Counted from the stretch's first letter, positions 7,253 to 17,299 are shown. The stretch: DNA of 37,878 bases from Bacteroidota bacterium (GCA_018266795.1 JAFDZV010000015.1:24368-62245), one strand, 5' to 3'. The notes: generated from the letters alone by a model not told the origin. Numbers and translations: made by a program.

Positions 7253-8590
7253 TCAGACTCTTTTGAAGATGGTGGAACGAAGGTCGCGTCGTGTCTTCGG
7301 CCGGATGTCCGCGCCGCTCTGCGCATTGAAAAGCGCAACCACATCCTGTTCGAAGCGCGGGAAGAACTCCGGATCGAAGTTGGCCGCCCGCAGGTTCTCC
7401 AATACATGTTCGATCGATTTCTTCTCGCGTATCCAGTGCTCAAACACCTGCTGGCGAAAGCGGATACCGAATACGTTCACCCCGACAACGCTGTGATCCT
7501 CCGCCAGATAGTTGATCCGAACGCAGCGCCGTCCATCCTGATGCTCCCAGTAGAGCGTCTTCTCGCCGTCGCGATTAGCGGGAGCTACGAAGCCGTACGT
7601 CTGGTACTCGATGTCGAAGAACTTGGCGGAGTTGAACCAGACTCCACGTTCATATGGTGTACGCTGGCCGCAGATGGTACGCGCAACAACTTCGCCATGC
7701 ATCTTGCCGGTGTACCACAACTGCTCCACCCGCGGATGGCCCGGCTTCGGATCGCGGAACTCCGCGCAGTCACCGATGGCGTACACATCCGGAACGTTCG
7801 TCTCCATGAACTCGTTCACCAGCACCCCGCGCGCGGTATCCACTTCGGAGTTCTTCACCACATCGATATTCGGTGATACCCCGGCAGTAAGGGCAACGAA
7901 CTCGCAATCGATCCGCTCACCATCATCGGTAATCACGGCGCGCGCACGGCCGTTTTCGTCCGGAAGAATCTCCCGCAGCTGACACGAAAGCCGGAGGTCC
8001 ACGCCATGCTCGCGAATATGCCGTCCCACCATAACCGCCTCTTCACGAGGCAGCACATTATCCCAGTAGTTTCTTTCGCGCACGAGGAACGTAGTCTGTA
8101 TCCGGCGCGACGCAAGCATCTCCGCCACCTCGATGCCGATCAATCCGCCGCCCACCACAACCGCCCGCCTGATGTCGCGCGTTGAGAGCTCCATCGTTCT
8201 CAGATCCTGCATGTTGTACAGACCCTGCACCCCCTTAAGGTCCTGCCCCGGCCAGCCGAACCGATTGGAGCGCGAGCCTGTGGCGATGATCAGCACGTCG
8301 TACCGGATAATCGAATCATCGGCAAGGTGCAGGTGCCGTGTTCTCGTGTCGATGCGCGTGACGAACCCGCGCACCAGATCGATGCGATTCTTCTCCCAGA
8401 ACCAATCCTCGTACGGCTTCGTCTGCTCGTAGGTCATATGCCCCATGTAGATATACATCAGGGCGGTGCGCGAATAGAAGTGGTTCGTCTCGTCCGATAT
8501 GATCGTGATGCAGTGGTCGCTCATCTTGCGGATGTAGCGCGCGGCGGTAACCCCGGCAATGCCGTTGCCGATGATGACGATATTCTTCAT
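7253..8590 (-). CDS. FAD/NAD(P)-dependent pyridine nucleotide-disulfide-type oxidoreductase
   Basis: This is a 445-residue flavoprotein. It starts MKNIVIIGNGIAG, the FAD-binding Rossmann motif (GNGIAG at 8-13). It has the ATGSR segment at 103-107, a second dinucleotide-binding motif VVVGGGLIGIE (144-154), and the late FAD motif VYAIGDCAEF. The layout matches ferredoxin or rubredoxin reductases and the NirB/Nox-like class. A C-terminal extension of about 100 residues is rich in aromatic and charged residues. The start at 8590 is set by the motif at the very N-terminus; GAGAGA lies just upstream. It is the first gene of a two-gene unit with the membrane polyferredoxin, suggesting electron flow between NAD(P)H and the membrane iron-sulfur protein. 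The physiological substrate is unknown. Confidence 0.85.
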   Translation of the reverse strand: MKNIVIIGNGIAGVTAARYIRKMSDHCITIISDETNHFYSRTALMYIYMGHMTYEQTKPYEDWFWEKNRIDLVRGFVTRIDTRTRHLHLADDSIIRYDVLIIATGSRSNRFGWPGQDLKGVQGLYNMQDLRTMELSTRDIRRAVVVGGGLIGIEVAEMLASRRIQTTFLVRERNYWDNVLPREEAVMVGRHIREHGVDLRLSCQLREILPDENGRARAVITDDGERIDCEFVALTAGVSPNIDVVKNSEVDTARGVLVNEFMETNVPDVYAIGDCAEFRDPKPGHPRVEQLWYTGKMHGEVVARTICGQRTPYERGVWFNSAKFFDIEYQTYGFVAPANRDGEKTLYWEHQDGRRCVRINYLAEDHSVVGVNVFGIRFRQQVFEHWIREKKSIEHVLENLRAANFDPEFFPRFEQDVVALFNAQSGADIRPKTRRDLRSTIFKRV

Positions 8591-9043
8591 GCGTTCTCTC
8601 GGATAGATGGCGCGCCGTGCTGCTGCACGTGCACGTTGCCGGCTGCGAGGGTTCGCCCCTGCGCATTCCCGTGAGTAGGGGCTGATGCCTTGGCAGGAAC
8701 TTACCGTAAACCCCGGAGAGCAAAACCCGGGGAGTGGCCGGTTGTTCCATGCCCGGGTGCTTGACGGCAGCACCGGATGCCGTACATATGGCCCCGGAAG
8801 CGATCCTCCGTCGCAATTCGGCTGTCCGTTCCGGTGTACCCGCGGCACAGCCCTTCATTCCAGGAGCCGGATCGGCTATTCCCGTGTACACCACGGCATT
8901 GTAACAGCCGATTGCCGCACCCATAATGCCTCTTTTGCAGTTCCCCGCGCCGCTCTTATCTTTGTGGTCCTTTGCTCTAGCCGTGCGGACCGTTCTGCAT
9001 GGAGCATGTGTTGTGCGAATTCATGATTGCGTGACGAACTGCG
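8591..9043. other. Divergent intergenic region between oxidoreductase and ffh
   Basis: I see no credible gene in these 453 bases. They hold the leader of the minus-strand oxidoreductase unit and the promoter of ffh. A six-base-pair hairpin, CCCCGG (8711-8716) with CCGGGG (8727-8732), lies in the oxidoreductase leader. On the minus strand, TTTTG (complement of 8721-8725) and TAAGTTCC are 17 bases apart, a weak promoter candidate. I do not recognise a riboswitch class. Confidence 0.45.
8933..8964 (+). promoter_or_regulatory. FCB-type promoter of ffh
   Basis: TTTTG (8933-8937), a 19-base spacer and TATCTTTG (8957-8964) match the -33 TTTG / -7 TAnnTTTG pattern of Bacteroidota promoters in sequence and spacing. 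The start codon of ffh is about 75 bases downstream. Confidence 0.65.
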
Positions 9044-10384
9044 ATGTTTGAGAATCTCAGTGCAAAACTCGACGAGGCGATACGCCGGATAAGCGGCGAT
9101 GCGCGGCTGACCGAGGAGAACATCTCCGAGGCGCTGCGCGAGATCCGTCGTGCCCTGCTGGACGCGGACGTGAACTTCCAGGTGACGAAGAAGTTCGTGG
9201 ACGATGTGCGGCAGCAGGCACTGGGCCGCAGCGTGGTCGGTTCGGTGACGCCGGGACAGATGATCGTCAAGATCATCTACGATGAGCTGGTGAAGCTGAT
9301 GGGGAGCGAACGCACGGAGATCCGGATGGCTCCGGCCGGCCCCACGATCATCATGATGTGCGGCCTTCAGGGTTCCGGTAAGACGACGCACTCGGCAAAG
9401 CTCGCCAACTATTTCAAGAGCAAGGGGCGGCAGCCGATGCTTGTCGCGGCGGATACCTACCGCCCTGCCGCCATCGATCAGTTGCAGACGCTGGGTGCGC
9501 AGATCGATGTTCCGGTGTTCACGCTTCCCGGCGAGAATCCGGTGGCGATTGCAGAGAAGTCGATTCTGGAGGCACGACGTTCCGGACGGAATATCATCAT
9601 CATCGACACCGCAGGCCGCCTGACGATCGATGAAGAGATGATGGACGAAGTGGCCCGCATCAAGGACAGAACGAAGCCGAACGAGATTCTCTTCGTTGTC
9701 GATGCGATGATCGGCCAGGATGCAGTTACCACCGCCAAAGCCTTCCACGACCGCCTCGATTTCGACGGCGTCATCCTCACAAAGCTCGACGGCGACACAC
9801 GCGGCGGCGCCGCGCTCTCCATCAGCTCCGTTGTAAGCAGGCCCATCAAGTTTGTCGGCACCGGCGAGAAGATCGAAGCCCTGGAGCCGTTCTATCCGGA
9901 CCGCATGGCCTCGCGCATTCTCGGCATGGGCGACGTGGTGTCGCTGGTGGAGAAGGCGCAGGAACAGTTCGACGAGGAGCAGGCCAAGAAGCTCGAGGAG
10001 AAGTTCCGCCGCAACCAGTTCACGCTGGACGACTTCTACGAACAGATTCAGCAGATCAAGAAGATGGGTTCCGTGCGCGACCTGATCGGCATGCTTCCCG
10101 GCATGGACAGGGCGCTCAAGGGGGTGGATATCGATGAGCGCGCGTTCACACGGCTGGAGGCGATCATCACCTCGATGACCAAGGAGGAACGCCGGCAGCC
10201 GGAGATCATCAACGGCAGCCGCCGCAAGCGGATCGCCAGCGGGTCGGGAACGAAGATCGAGGATGTGAACCGCCTGATGAAGCAGTTCGACGAGATGCGC
10301 AAGCAGATGCGGGTGCTGATGGGTGGGAAGATGAAGAGCATGATGCGCGGCATCGGACTCCCGAGCATGGGGCGCAGGCGTTAG
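9044..10384 (+). CDS. ffh: Signal recognition particle protein Ffh (SRP54)
   Basis: This is a 446-residue GTPase that binds signal sequences of nascent membrane proteins and delivers the ribosome to FtsY. The N-domain starts MFENLSAKLDEAIRRISGD. The G-domain carries the P-loop GLQGSGKTT near residue 110, then DTYRPAA, DTAGR and TKLDGD. The C-terminal M-domain is methionine-rich and ends in MRGIGLPSMGRRR. Length and order are normal. It heads the cluster with rpsP, rimM, trmD and rplS, a classical neighbourhood, and has its own promoter at 8933-8964. Confidence 0.97.
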   Translation: MFENLSAKLDEAIRRISGDARLTEENISEALREIRRALLDADVNFQVTKKFVDDVRQQALGRSVVGSVTPGQMIVKIIYDELVKLMGSERTEIRMAPAGPTIIMMCGLQGSGKTTHSAKLANYFKSKGRQPMLVAADTYRPAAIDQLQTLGAQIDVPVFTLPGENPVAIAEKSILEARRSGRNIIIIDTAGRLTIDEEMMDEVARIKDRTKPNEILFVVDAMIGQDAVTTAKAFHDRLDFDGVILTKLDGDTRGGAALSISSVVSRPIKFVGTGEKIEALEPFYPDRMASRILGMGDVVSLVEKAQEQFDEEQAKKLEEKFRRNQFTLDDFYEQIQQIKKMGSVRDLIGMLPGMDRALKGVDIDERAFTRLEAIITSMTKEERRQPEIINGSRRKRIASGSGTKIEDVNRLMKQFDEMRKQMRVLMGGKMKSMMRGIGLPSMGRRR

Positions 10385-10488
10385 GAAGCGGATGGGCGGC
10401 GCGCCGCTGCGCGACGCATCTGCTCCGCGATTCAGAGAATGTTCAACAACTGGTACATAAACAATACTCACAGTAACTACGAACAAGC

Positions 10489-11046
10489 ATGGTTAAGCTT
10501 CGCTTGAGAAGAATGGGCCGCAAGAAGCGCCCGGTGTACGACATCGTTGCCGCCGACAGCCGCAGCCCGCGTGATGGCCGCTTCATTGAGAAGCTGGGTC
10601 AGTACAACCCGATGGTGGTAACCAATCAGGTCAGCATGAAGCGCGAGCGCGTGCTTCACTGGCTCATGACCGGTGCCCAGCCGACCGATACGGTTCGTTC
10701 CATTCTCAGCCGCGAGGGCGTGCTCCTCGAGATGCATCTGAACCGAAAGGGGAAGACCGGCGAGGAGATTGCACAGCACGTGGAGAACCACCTGGCAAAG
10801 AAGCAGAACCGCGAGGCGCAGGATCTCGCCGCCGTTCAGGCCGCCGCCGAAAAGCGTCGCCATGACGAGGAAGCCGCCGCCCGTGCCAAGGAGGAAGCGG
10901 AACAGAAGGCCGCCCAGGAAGCCGCTGCGGCAGCAGCAGCCGAAGCTGCCGCAGCCGCGGCTCCGCCTGTCGAAGAAGCAGCTGCCGAAGAGACGGGAGC
11001 CGAAGAGGCACCGGCCGCCGAGGCATCCGAGGAAGCCGCTGGCTGA
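10489..11046 (+). CDS. rpsP: Ribosomal protein S16 with long Ala/Glu-rich tail
   Basis: The first 80 or so residues are a normal small-subunit protein S16 ([20 protein letters not shown], then [19 protein letters not shown]). The protein continues to 185 residues, about twice the bacterial norm. The added part is low-complexity and rich in Ala, Glu and Lys, probably helical at first and disordered at the end ([14 protein letters not shown]). Long acidic S16 tails are known in Bacteroidota relatives. It is followed 36 bases later by rimM, a 30S maturation factor. No Shine-Dalgarno sequence is visible, and the 104-base gap after ffh may hold a promoter I could not identify. Confidence 0.96.
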   Translation: MVKLRLRRMGRKKRPVYDIVAADSRSPRDGRFIEKLGQYNPMVVTNQVSMKRERVLHWLMTGAQPTDTVRSILSREGVLLEMHLNRKGKTGEEIAQHVENHLAKKQNREAQDLAAVQAAAEKRRHDEEAAARAKEEAEQKAAQEAAAAAAAEAAAAAAPPVEEAAAEETGAEEAPAAEASEEAAG

Positions 11047-11082
11047 TCCGGTTCCTTCTGATACAACAGGCTGTGCACCTCA

Positions 11083-11622
11083 ATGAACGAGGAACCTCGC
11101 ATTCGTCTCGGCGTTCTCACGCAGCCGTTCGGTCTCGCCGGCGGCATGCGCTGCGCTCTCGATGGTGACATGGTTCCAACGATTGCCACTCCGTGCGATG
11201 CATGGATCGGCTTCTCGGATTCGTTCACGCGGCAGGTGCGTCTGGAGCGCACGGAGGCCAGGCCGGGCGAGGTGATCTGTCACTTCGCCGGCATTGCAAC
11301 ACGCGAGGATGCCGCACTGCAGTTCGGCGACCGGGCGTTGTTTCTTCCGTCTGGAGCGCTTGGCTACGGCAGCGAGTACGCACATCCGATACTGGTTGGA
11401 TATGAAGTGCGGAACGAGGCCGGCGAATCCCTCGGAACCATCGGCGGCATCTTTCGCACGCCGGCCCATCTGATATGGCAGATTGCCGGAACGGATGGTG
11501 AATGGCTTCTTCCTGCGATCGAGGAGTTCGTTGCCGAAGTGCGGCACTCCGAACGTGTCGCGATTGTGCGGCCGATCCCAGGCATGATGGCAGGTGACCC
11601 CGATGAGCACGACGAAGGATAG
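11083..11622 (+). CDS. rimM: 16S rRNA processing/maturation factor RimM
   Basis: This is a 179-residue protein. The N-terminal half follows the RimM beta-barrel pattern ([18 protein letters not shown]). The second half carries the PRC-barrel domain ([20 protein letters not shown], then [13 protein letters not shown]). RimM binds protein S19 and assists 30S head assembly. Its place between rpsP and trmD is the standard arrangement. The 3' end overlaps the trmD start, which indicates translational coupling. Confidence 0.93.
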   Translation: MNEEPRIRLGVLTQPFGLAGGMRCALDGDMVPTIATPCDAWIGFSDSFTRQVRLERTEARPGEVICHFAGIATREDAALQFGDRALFLPSGALGYGSEYAHPILVGYEVRNEAGESLGTIGGIFRTPAHLIWQIAGTDGEWLLPAIEEFVAEVRHSERVAIVRPIPGMMAGDPDEHDEG

Positions 11623-12346
11623 GCCCCGGCGCGAGGAGCCGTATCTCCGGATCGACATTCTCAGCGTGGTGCCGCAGACGTTCGAGAGCGTGCTTGGTGC
11701 ATCCATCATCAAACGCGCCCTGGAGGCCGGTCTGGTTGAGATCGTTGTGCACAATCTGCACGACTACGGCCTCGGACGCTACAAGCAGGTGGATGATACT
11801 CCGTATGGCGGCGGTGCGGGGATGATTCTGCGACCGGAGCCGATCTTCGAGTGCATAGAACGCCTGAAGAGCGAACGTGCGTACGACGATGTGATCTTTC
11901 TCACGCCGGACGGCGACCTGTTCACGCAGGCCGCAGCAAACCGGCTTTCGATGGCGCGAGCCATCATTCTGCTTTGCGGGCACTACAAGGGCATCGACGA
12001 ACGTGTGCGCACGGCGCTGGTGACCCGTGAGATCTCCATCGGGGATTACGTGCTCACCGGCGGCGAGCTCCCGGCACTGGTGGTGGCCGACGCGGTTGTG
12101 CGCCTGCTTCCCGGCGCGCTCGGGGACAGTGAGTCCGCATTGAGCGATTCGTTTCAGGGCGGCCTGCTCGATGCCCCGTATTACACCAAGCCCGCGGAGT
12201 ACCGCGGCATCACGGTTCCCGATGTACTCACGAGCGGGGATCATGCAAGGATCGCGGAGTGGCGCGAGGCGGAGGCGTTGAAGCGTACGCGCGAGCGGCG
12301 CGGGTCGATGCTCGGCGATGAGGACGATCCAGTGCGGGGCGGGTAA
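11603..12346 (+). CDS. trmD: tRNA (guanine37-N1)-methyltransferase
   Basis: This 247-residue SPOUT-class enzyme makes m1G37 next to the anticodon with SAM. Recognisable segments are [40 protein letters not shown] and the knot motif [16 protein letters not shown]. Further on, [17 protein letters not shown] and the conserved YTKPAEYRG are visible. I prefer the ATG at 11603, with GCAGGTGA as a possible binding site; GTG at 11594 is in frame and also possible. Both overlap rimM. Confidence 0.96.
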   Translation: MSTTKDRPRREEPYLRIDILSVVPQTFESVLGASIIKRALEAGLVEIVVHNLHDYGLGRYKQVDDTPYGGGAGMILRPEPIFECIERLKSERAYDDVIFLTPDGDLFTQAAANRLSMARAIILLCGHYKGIDERVRTALVTREISIGDYVLTGGELPALVVADAVVRLLPGALGDSESALSDSFQGGLLDAPYYTKPAEYRGITVPDVLTSGDHARIAEWREAEALKRTRERRGSMLGDEDDPVRGG

Positions 12347-12567
12347 CGCCCCATACCCCGGGTGATGCAGTTCGCCCGGAAAGGTACGGGCCGGGCCATT
12401 GCACGCAGGATGTGCCCCCGATCCGCCCGCGTCACATTCGGCACACTGCGCAGCAGCCGTTCTGGCAGCGCGCAGCCGGAAGAAAATGTTCAGATAACAA
12501 ACAAAACCAATAACCAAAACCTCGCGCCTTGCCGCTGGCAACGGTGCGGGAATCGTGGAGGTGTATT

Positions 12568-12951
12568 ATGAAAGAGATTGAAGCCCTCACCGAGCAGATG
12601 ATTGCTCAGGTGGCTGCCGCTCGCGCGGCCCGCAACGGCGACGCCGGCGAAGTTGTGTTCCCGACATTCCGTCCCGGCGATGTGATCAACGTTGCCGTGC
12701 GCGTTGTGGAAGGTGACAAGGAGCGTCTGCAGAATTACGAGGGCATCGTGATATCCCGCCGCGGTTCCGGCGTGAGCGAGACCTTCACCGTTCGCAAGGT
12801 ATCCAACGGCGTCGGCGTGGAGCGCATCTTCCCGCTCCATTCGCCGATCATTCAGAACATCCGCGTGGTTCGCCAGGGCCGCGTGCGCCGTGCGAAGCTC
12901 TACTACCTCCGCGGCCTTGCGCCGAAGGCGGTTCGCTCCAAGACCACCTGA
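12568..12951 (+). CDS. rplS: Ribosomal protein L19
   Basis: This 127-residue large-subunit protein is found at the 30S/50S interface. It shows the L19 signature: [60 protein letters not shown] and [11 protein letters not shown]. The start at 12568 is fixed by GGAGGTG a few bases upstream; the open frame extends further back but without homology. It closes the ffh-rpsP-rimM-trmD-rplS cluster. The 221-base gap after trmD is A-rich near its end and may hold a separate promoter or processing site. Confidence 0.97.
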   Translation: MKEIEALTEQMIAQVAAARAARNGDAGEVVFPTFRPGDVINVAVRVVEGDKERLQNYEGIVISRRGSGVSETFTVRKVSNGVGVERIFPLHSPIIQNIRVVRQGRVRRAKLYYLRGLAPKAVRSKTT

Positions 12952-12983
12952 GAAGGGCTCCGCAGGGAGTATCGAAATTGCAG

Positions 12984-13022
12984 CGGCCACATGCTCGCAC
13001 GAGCATGTGGCCGTTTCTTTTC
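12984..13022 (+). terminator. Strong rho-independent terminator after rplS
   Basis: CGGCCACATGCTC (12984-12996) pairs perfectly with GAGCATGTGGCCG (13001-13013) over a GCAC loop, followed by TTTCTTTTC. It ends the ribosomal cluster and faces the convergent oxidoreductase gene. Confidence 0.9.
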
Positions 13023-13103
13023 ATAGTCTCGCCACAACAGCAGCTGTGGGCGGTGAATGGATAGTCACACTCATCCGCATTCTTCGCAGTGGTTCCTCTT
13101 CGG

Positions 13104-15269
13104 TCACTCGTTCGCACCGGGAAGCAGCTCACCCAGCGGGACCACTCCACCGGTTGCAAGCGAGTCGAGCGCGGCAAAGGTTGCAAGCGTTGTGTCACAA
13201 AGGCTCTGGAACGATATCGGCATCGCCCCCCCATCCTTCATCGCCGCCAGCGTGCGCGCCACCTCCTCGCTGTGCCCCTTGTCGCCGTTGAACTTCAGTG
13301 TCTTCCGCCGGTTGCCGGAGGCAAGATGCACGGCACGGAAGTTGTCCATGATGGCCGTGTGCCCGCCGCCGAAAACCTCGCAGTACTCCTTCCCGACCGA
13401 TGAATCGCCGTTGGCCAGATAGAGGAGCGTTCCCACGGAGCCGTTGCTGAAACGGATGGTGATCGAAACGGAGTCCGCATTGCGCTGCGCCCGATTGTCC
13501 GAACCGATGCCGGCCGCGTACACGCTTACCGGACGTGCTCCTGAAAGGAACTGCATACAGTCGATGAAGTGGCATCCCTCGCCGAGAATCCGCCCCCCCT
13601 GCGACTCCTGCTGTGTCCAGTGATCCAGCTTGATGAAGCCGGCATTGACACGATAGAGCATCACCAGCGGTTCGCGCACACTCTCGAAGTGCCGCTTCAT
13701 CGCGCGGAACGATTCCGAGAAGCGTCTGTTGAATCCAACCATCACGCGATCGTTCTTCGCCTCACCTATCTCGCGAATCGTCTGCAGTTCACCCCTCGTA
13801 ACGGCGAGAGGCTTCTCCACGAACACCTGCTTTCCCGCCTCGAGGGCTGCTCGCACGTACTCGCCGTGGCTGTCGTGGCGGGTTGCAATGAAGACTGCGC
13901 CGACATCTGTACGGGCAATCAACCCCGCGGGATCGGTGGAGGCCTCTGCGAATCCGTACTTCTCCGCCGTGGCCCGCGCGTTGACAGCGGTTGCCGTGGC
14001 AACGGAAACCATTCGTACGCCGGCCGCCTGCGCCGGGGGAAGCAGATAGCTCTGTGCAAACTTCCCCGCGCCGATGAAGCCGACTCCCAATGGTCCATCC
14101 GATGCCGGCTGCGTCCCGCCAACTTGCAGCGCACGGGCCAGAACGTTCACGCCACGATCCGGATACGTAAGCAGTATGCCCAGATACGGCTCCTCCACCT
14201 TCCCGGTCACCAGATCGTAGGCACGCTCCGCATCGGCTATCGGGAACCGATGCGTTATGATCGGCTCCAGTTGAAGCCGGCCGGAGGCAATCAGATCCAG
14301 CACCGATTCCATATTCCGGCGCTCGGTCCAGCGAACGAAGCCCACCGGATAATCAACGCCCTCCTCTTCGTATCGAGGATCGTAGCGCCCCGGACCGAAG
14401 CTGCAGGAGATGGTGATGTCCAGTTCCTTTTCGTAGAACCCGGCTCGCGGCAGTTCCATCCTGACCGCGCCCACCACCACAACCCGCGCTCGCGTGCGCG
14501 CCGCCTTGATTGCAAGCTCGATGGGGTCGTTGGAAAGCGTGCTCGCCGTGATGATCACGGCATCGCAGCCGATGCCGCGCGTGAAGCTTTCGATTGCACC
14601 AACCGCGGAGGCATCGCTGGGAACCACTGCATCGGCGCCGAAGCGCCGCGCCAGATCGAACTGGCGCTCGTTGGTGTCCAGGCCGATCACCCTGCAACCC
14701 GCGGCCTTCAGGAGCTGCACGGTGATCTGCCCAAGCAGACCAAGGCCGATCACCGCAACCGATTCACCAAGCGCCACGCGTGCCTGGCGCACGCCCTGGA
14801 TTGCAATCGCTCCGAGCGTGGTAAAGGCCGCCTCATCGAACGAGACGCCGTCCGGAATCCTTACCGCCAGGTTGCGGGGCACGGCGATCACCTCGGCATG
14901 CGCGCCGGTGTTCACCGCGCACGCAACCCGATCGCCGGGGGAGAACTCGTCGCAGCCTGATTCCACAACGATGCCGGCGGCCGAATAGCCAAGCGCCTTG
15001 TAGTTGTCCAACCGGGTGCGAACCTTCTCCATGGTGCTCATCACCCCCTCGCGCCGTGCAGTCTCCAGCACCTGCTTCACCAGATCGGGGCGCATCCGCA
15101 CCTTCTCGATCATCGATGCCTTTGCGGTCATAACCGAGTTGCGCTCCGTGCCGGCGGAGATCAACGAGGCACAGGTGCGCACAACGATCGTGCCGTTGCG
15201 CAGCTCCGGCGCCGGCACGTCTTTCACATGCAGCTCGCCGCTCTTCTGATATTGATATGCCTGTAGCAT
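13104..15269 (-). CDS. Bi-domain oxidoreductase: zinc-type dehydrogenase fused to GFO/IDH/MocA
   Basis: This 721-residue protein joins two NAD(P)-dependent oxidoreductases. The N-terminal half is a medium-chain (zinc/threonine type) dehydrogenase, with LGYSAAGIVVESG, FSPGDRVACAV and the Rossmann motif VIGLGLLGQ. The C-terminal half begins at about residue 390 as a GFO/IDH/MocA protein: VGFIGAGKFAQSYLLP, then the FVEKPLA active-site motif and GGRILGEGCHFIDCMQFL. This fusion is a known family found in surface-polysaccharide loci, probably acting on a nucleotide sugar; the substrate is not known. The start at 15269 is set by homology (MLQAYQYQKSGE). It follows the flippase gene on the same strand, supporting an envelope glycan role. 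The end contains a G7 run (C7 on the plus strand). Confidence 0.88.
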   Translation of the reverse strand: MLQAYQYQKSGELHVKDVPAPELRNGTIVVRTCASLISAGTERNSVMTAKASMIEKVRMRPDLVKQVLETARREGVMSTMEKVRTRLDNYKALGYSAAGIVVESGCDEFSPGDRVACAVNTGAHAEVIAVPRNLAVRIPDGVSFDEAAFTTLGAIAIQGVRQARVALGESVAVIGLGLLGQITVQLLKAAGCRVIGLDTNERQFDLARRFGADAVVPSDASAVGAIESFTRGIGCDAVIITASTLSNDPIELAIKAARTRARVVVVGAVRMELPRAGFYEKELDITISCSFGPGRYDPRYEEEGVDYPVGFVRWTERRNMESVLDLIASGRLQLEPIITHRFPIADAERAYDLVTGKVEEPYLGILLTYPDRGVNVLARALQVGGTQPASDGPLGVGFIGAGKFAQSYLLPPAQAAGVRMVSVATATAVNARATAEKYGFAEASTDPAGLIARTDVGAVFIATRHDSHGEYVRAALEAGKQVFVEKPLAVTRGELQTIREIGEAKNDRVMVGFNRRFSESFRAMKRHFESVREPLVMLYRVNAGFIKLDHWTQQESQGGRILGEGCHFIDCMQFLSGARPVSVYAAGIGSDNRAQRNADSVSITIRFSNGSVGTLLYLANGDSSVGKEYCEVFGGGHTAIMDNFRAVHLASGNRRKTLKFNGDKGHSEEVARTLAAMKDGGAMPISFQSLCDTTLATFAALDSLATGGVVPLGELLPGANE

Positions 15270-15455
15270 CGATGATTCGAGAGTAATGCGCAGCCGGTGG
15301 GATATGGGCTGCAGGGCTTGCGGAAACAAAACTACGGATTCGCGGCGCAGCCGCGCGAAGCAGGAGAACAGGCGGATGCCGCGGCAACAGTCCCCGTCCA
15401 GACCGGAACGCGCCTCAGAGCCTGCAGCTCTTGCAGCGACTATGGATAGGCGCTC

Positions 15456-16784
15456 TCAGCGCCGACTGCCACGTTGGGTTACGCCGCGCCATGTCCTGGC
15501 AACGAAGTTGAATGCATCGCGCCATCGGCCCAGCGCCCCCGTGATCGTAAAGGGAACAGTGCGCAGCACGCTCCGCGTAGCAAGGATTGCAAGCGAGAGA
15601 TAGCTGACAACCACACCGAGGGCCGCCCCTTCGCCCCCCAGCATCGGCACGAAGATCCACATCGCCACCACCGCGAGAATTGCGGAGACGAACGTAACAC
15701 GGAAGTACTGCCGTGCCTCGCTCAACGCCCCGAGCACATAGGTGTTCATACTGAACGGCAATACCAGCGCAGCAAGACTGAGCACCTTGAAGATCATCGC
15801 CGCGGAATCGTATTTCCCCTTGTAGATCCAGGCGAAGAGCATGTCCGCCGGGCCCAGCCAGATTACGAGAACGATCGGCACGACGGCAGTGGCCATGAAG
15901 CCGATCATCTTCTCCACCAGCTTCACCAGCTCGTCACGCCGGCGTTCCGCCGCAAGCTTTGCCACAGCCGGGTATATCAGCAGTACGGCCGCATCGCGCA
16001 GAGCCTCGAAGCCGCGGAAGAACCTCTTTGCGGCATCGTAGTTTCCCACGACTGCGGAACTTGCAAAGCGCTTGAGGATCAGGATATCGCCCTGCGTCTG
16101 CAAAACCATTGTGACGGCGGAGCCAAGCTGCGCAAGGCCCAGACGGTACATCTGCAATGCATTGGCGCGGTTGATTGTCGATGTGAACCGCACATTCCGC
16201 CAATGGAATGCCAGCCCGATCACGGACGAGACACCGGAGGATATGGCGCTGATCATCATCATGTCGTTTGCATCCACGATGGCGTGCCGCATCCAACCGG
16301 CCGCGATGAGCAGTACAGTTGTGCCGGACCATGCAACCTCGATGTAGAAGGTGGCGCGTGTGTCGATCGATATCTGCGAGACTTTCAGGAAGTAGGTTCG
16401 CAGCAGAAAGCCCAGCACAACCAATGGGAAGTATGCAAGGGTGACGGCAAGCTGAGGCTCGTTGAGTATCGTGGAGATTACGCCGCGTCCGAAGTAGACG
16501 GCCGCGCCACACAGAGCGCAGAAGAGGAGATGCGTGACGGCGGATATGGTGAGCGCTTCGCGTCGCCGCTCGGGAATCACTCCGAAGTTCACCATGGCCT
16601 GGAGTGCGATGCTGTCCGAGAGCATGAAGACGGAGGTAAGGATGGCCTGGGCCGTTCCGTAGATTCCCCACTGCGAGGGGCCGATCATCTTCTGTGGCAG
16701 CATGAGCGCAAACCCCATGAGAACGGTCACCACGCGTGAGGCTGTGGACCAGACCGCCTTCCCTATGTGTTTGGATAGCTGCAA
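15456..16784 (-). CDS. Oligosaccharide flippase / polysaccharide biosynthesis membrane protein
   Basis: This 442-residue integral membrane protein of the MOP (Wzx/MATE-like) superfamily has about a dozen hydrophobic segments. The start LSKHIGKAVWSTASRVV and the segment PQKMIGPSQWGIYGTAQAIL are typical of family members that flip lipid-linked glycans across the inner membrane. The central loop QTQGDILILKRFASSAVVGNYDAAKR also fits. The chosen start is TTG at 16784 (CAA on the plus strand). No ATG gives the complete first helix, and no clear binding site is visible. The adjacent bi-domain oxidoreductase suggests a shared glycan pathway, but no glycosyltransferase sits immediately beside it. Confidence 0.88.
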   Translation of the reverse strand: MQLSKHIGKAVWSTASRVVTVLMGFALMLPQKMIGPSQWGIYGTAQAILTSVFMLSDSIALQAMVNFGVIPERRREALTISAVTHLLFCALCGAAVYFGRGVISTILNEPQLAVTLAYFPLVVLGFLLRTYFLKVSQISIDTRATFYIEVAWSGTTVLLIAAGWMRHAIVDANDMMMISAISSGVSSVIGLAFHWRNVRFTSTINRANALQMYRLGLAQLGSAVTMVLQTQGDILILKRFASSAVVGNYDAAKRFFRGFEALRDAAVLLIYPAVAKLAAERRRDELVKLVEKMIGFMATAVVPIVLVIWLGPADMLFAWIYKGKYDSAAMIFKVLSLAALVLPFSMNTYVLGALSEARQYFRVTFVSAILAVVAMWIFVPMLGGEGAALGVVVSYLSLAILATRSVLRTVPFTITGALGRWRDAFNFVARTWRGVTQRGSRR

Positions 16785-16888
16785 CGTCCGTTCAATCTAC
16801 TCTGTGCTGCTGCTGCAGGCAATGAACATGGCGATGGCCCTCTCACGATACGTGATGCGGACATTGCCGGCACCGCAACGCATGATGG

Positions 16889-17299
16889 CTACCGCAACGT
16901 TTCCAGATACTCCTGCAGAATGATCGCCGCCGCCCAGGTATCGGTTTTGCCTTTCTGGCGGCGACGCTTGCGGCCAACGTTCGCGCTTCGCATCCGCTCG
17001 CCGGCCTTGCGCGAGGTGAACGCCTCGTCCCATTCCACGAGCGGGCAGGGTAACAGCGGTCGCAGGCGCTCCGCGAACTCCCGGGTGATGCGGGTCATTT
17101 CGCTTTCGGTTCCATTCAGTGCGTACGGCATTCCGATCACCACCCGTTCAACTCCGTTGGAGCGCGCGAGATCCGCAACGCGTTCATGGGCGTCGCCGCC
17201 GTTTGGGATTACCGCAAGCGGGGCCGCAACGATGCCGAGTTCATCGGAGATCGCTGTGCCGATACGAACGGTGCCGAAATCGATGGAGAGAATGCGCAT
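16889..17299 (-). CDS. ruvX: Putative pre-16S rRNA nuclease / Holliday junction resolvase RuvX (YqgF)
   Basis: This 136-residue RNase H-fold protein starts MRILSIDFGTVRIGTAISDE, with the catalytic Asp in IDFG. It continues with VIGMPYALNGTESEMT and the LVEWDEAFTSRKAGERM motif (second acidic site), and ends DTWAAAIILQEYLETL. All RuvX landmarks are present, and the length is normal. YqgF is implicated in 16S rRNA 5'-end maturation. A terminator separates it from the upstream outer-membrane gene, so it is probably transcribed separately. Confidence 0.93.
   Translation of the reverse strand: MRILSIDFGTVRIGTAISDELGIVAAPLAVIPNGGDAHERVADLARSNGVERVVIGMPYALNGTESEMTRITREFAERLRPLLPCPLVEWDEAFTSRKAGERMRSANVGRKRRRQKGKTDTWAAAIILQEYLETLR

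Noticed and set aside
6111-7496. 461-codon plus-strand frame across the polyferredoxin gene
   Set aside because: It is charged, low in hydrophobic residues and opposite a gene with intact cysteine motifs.
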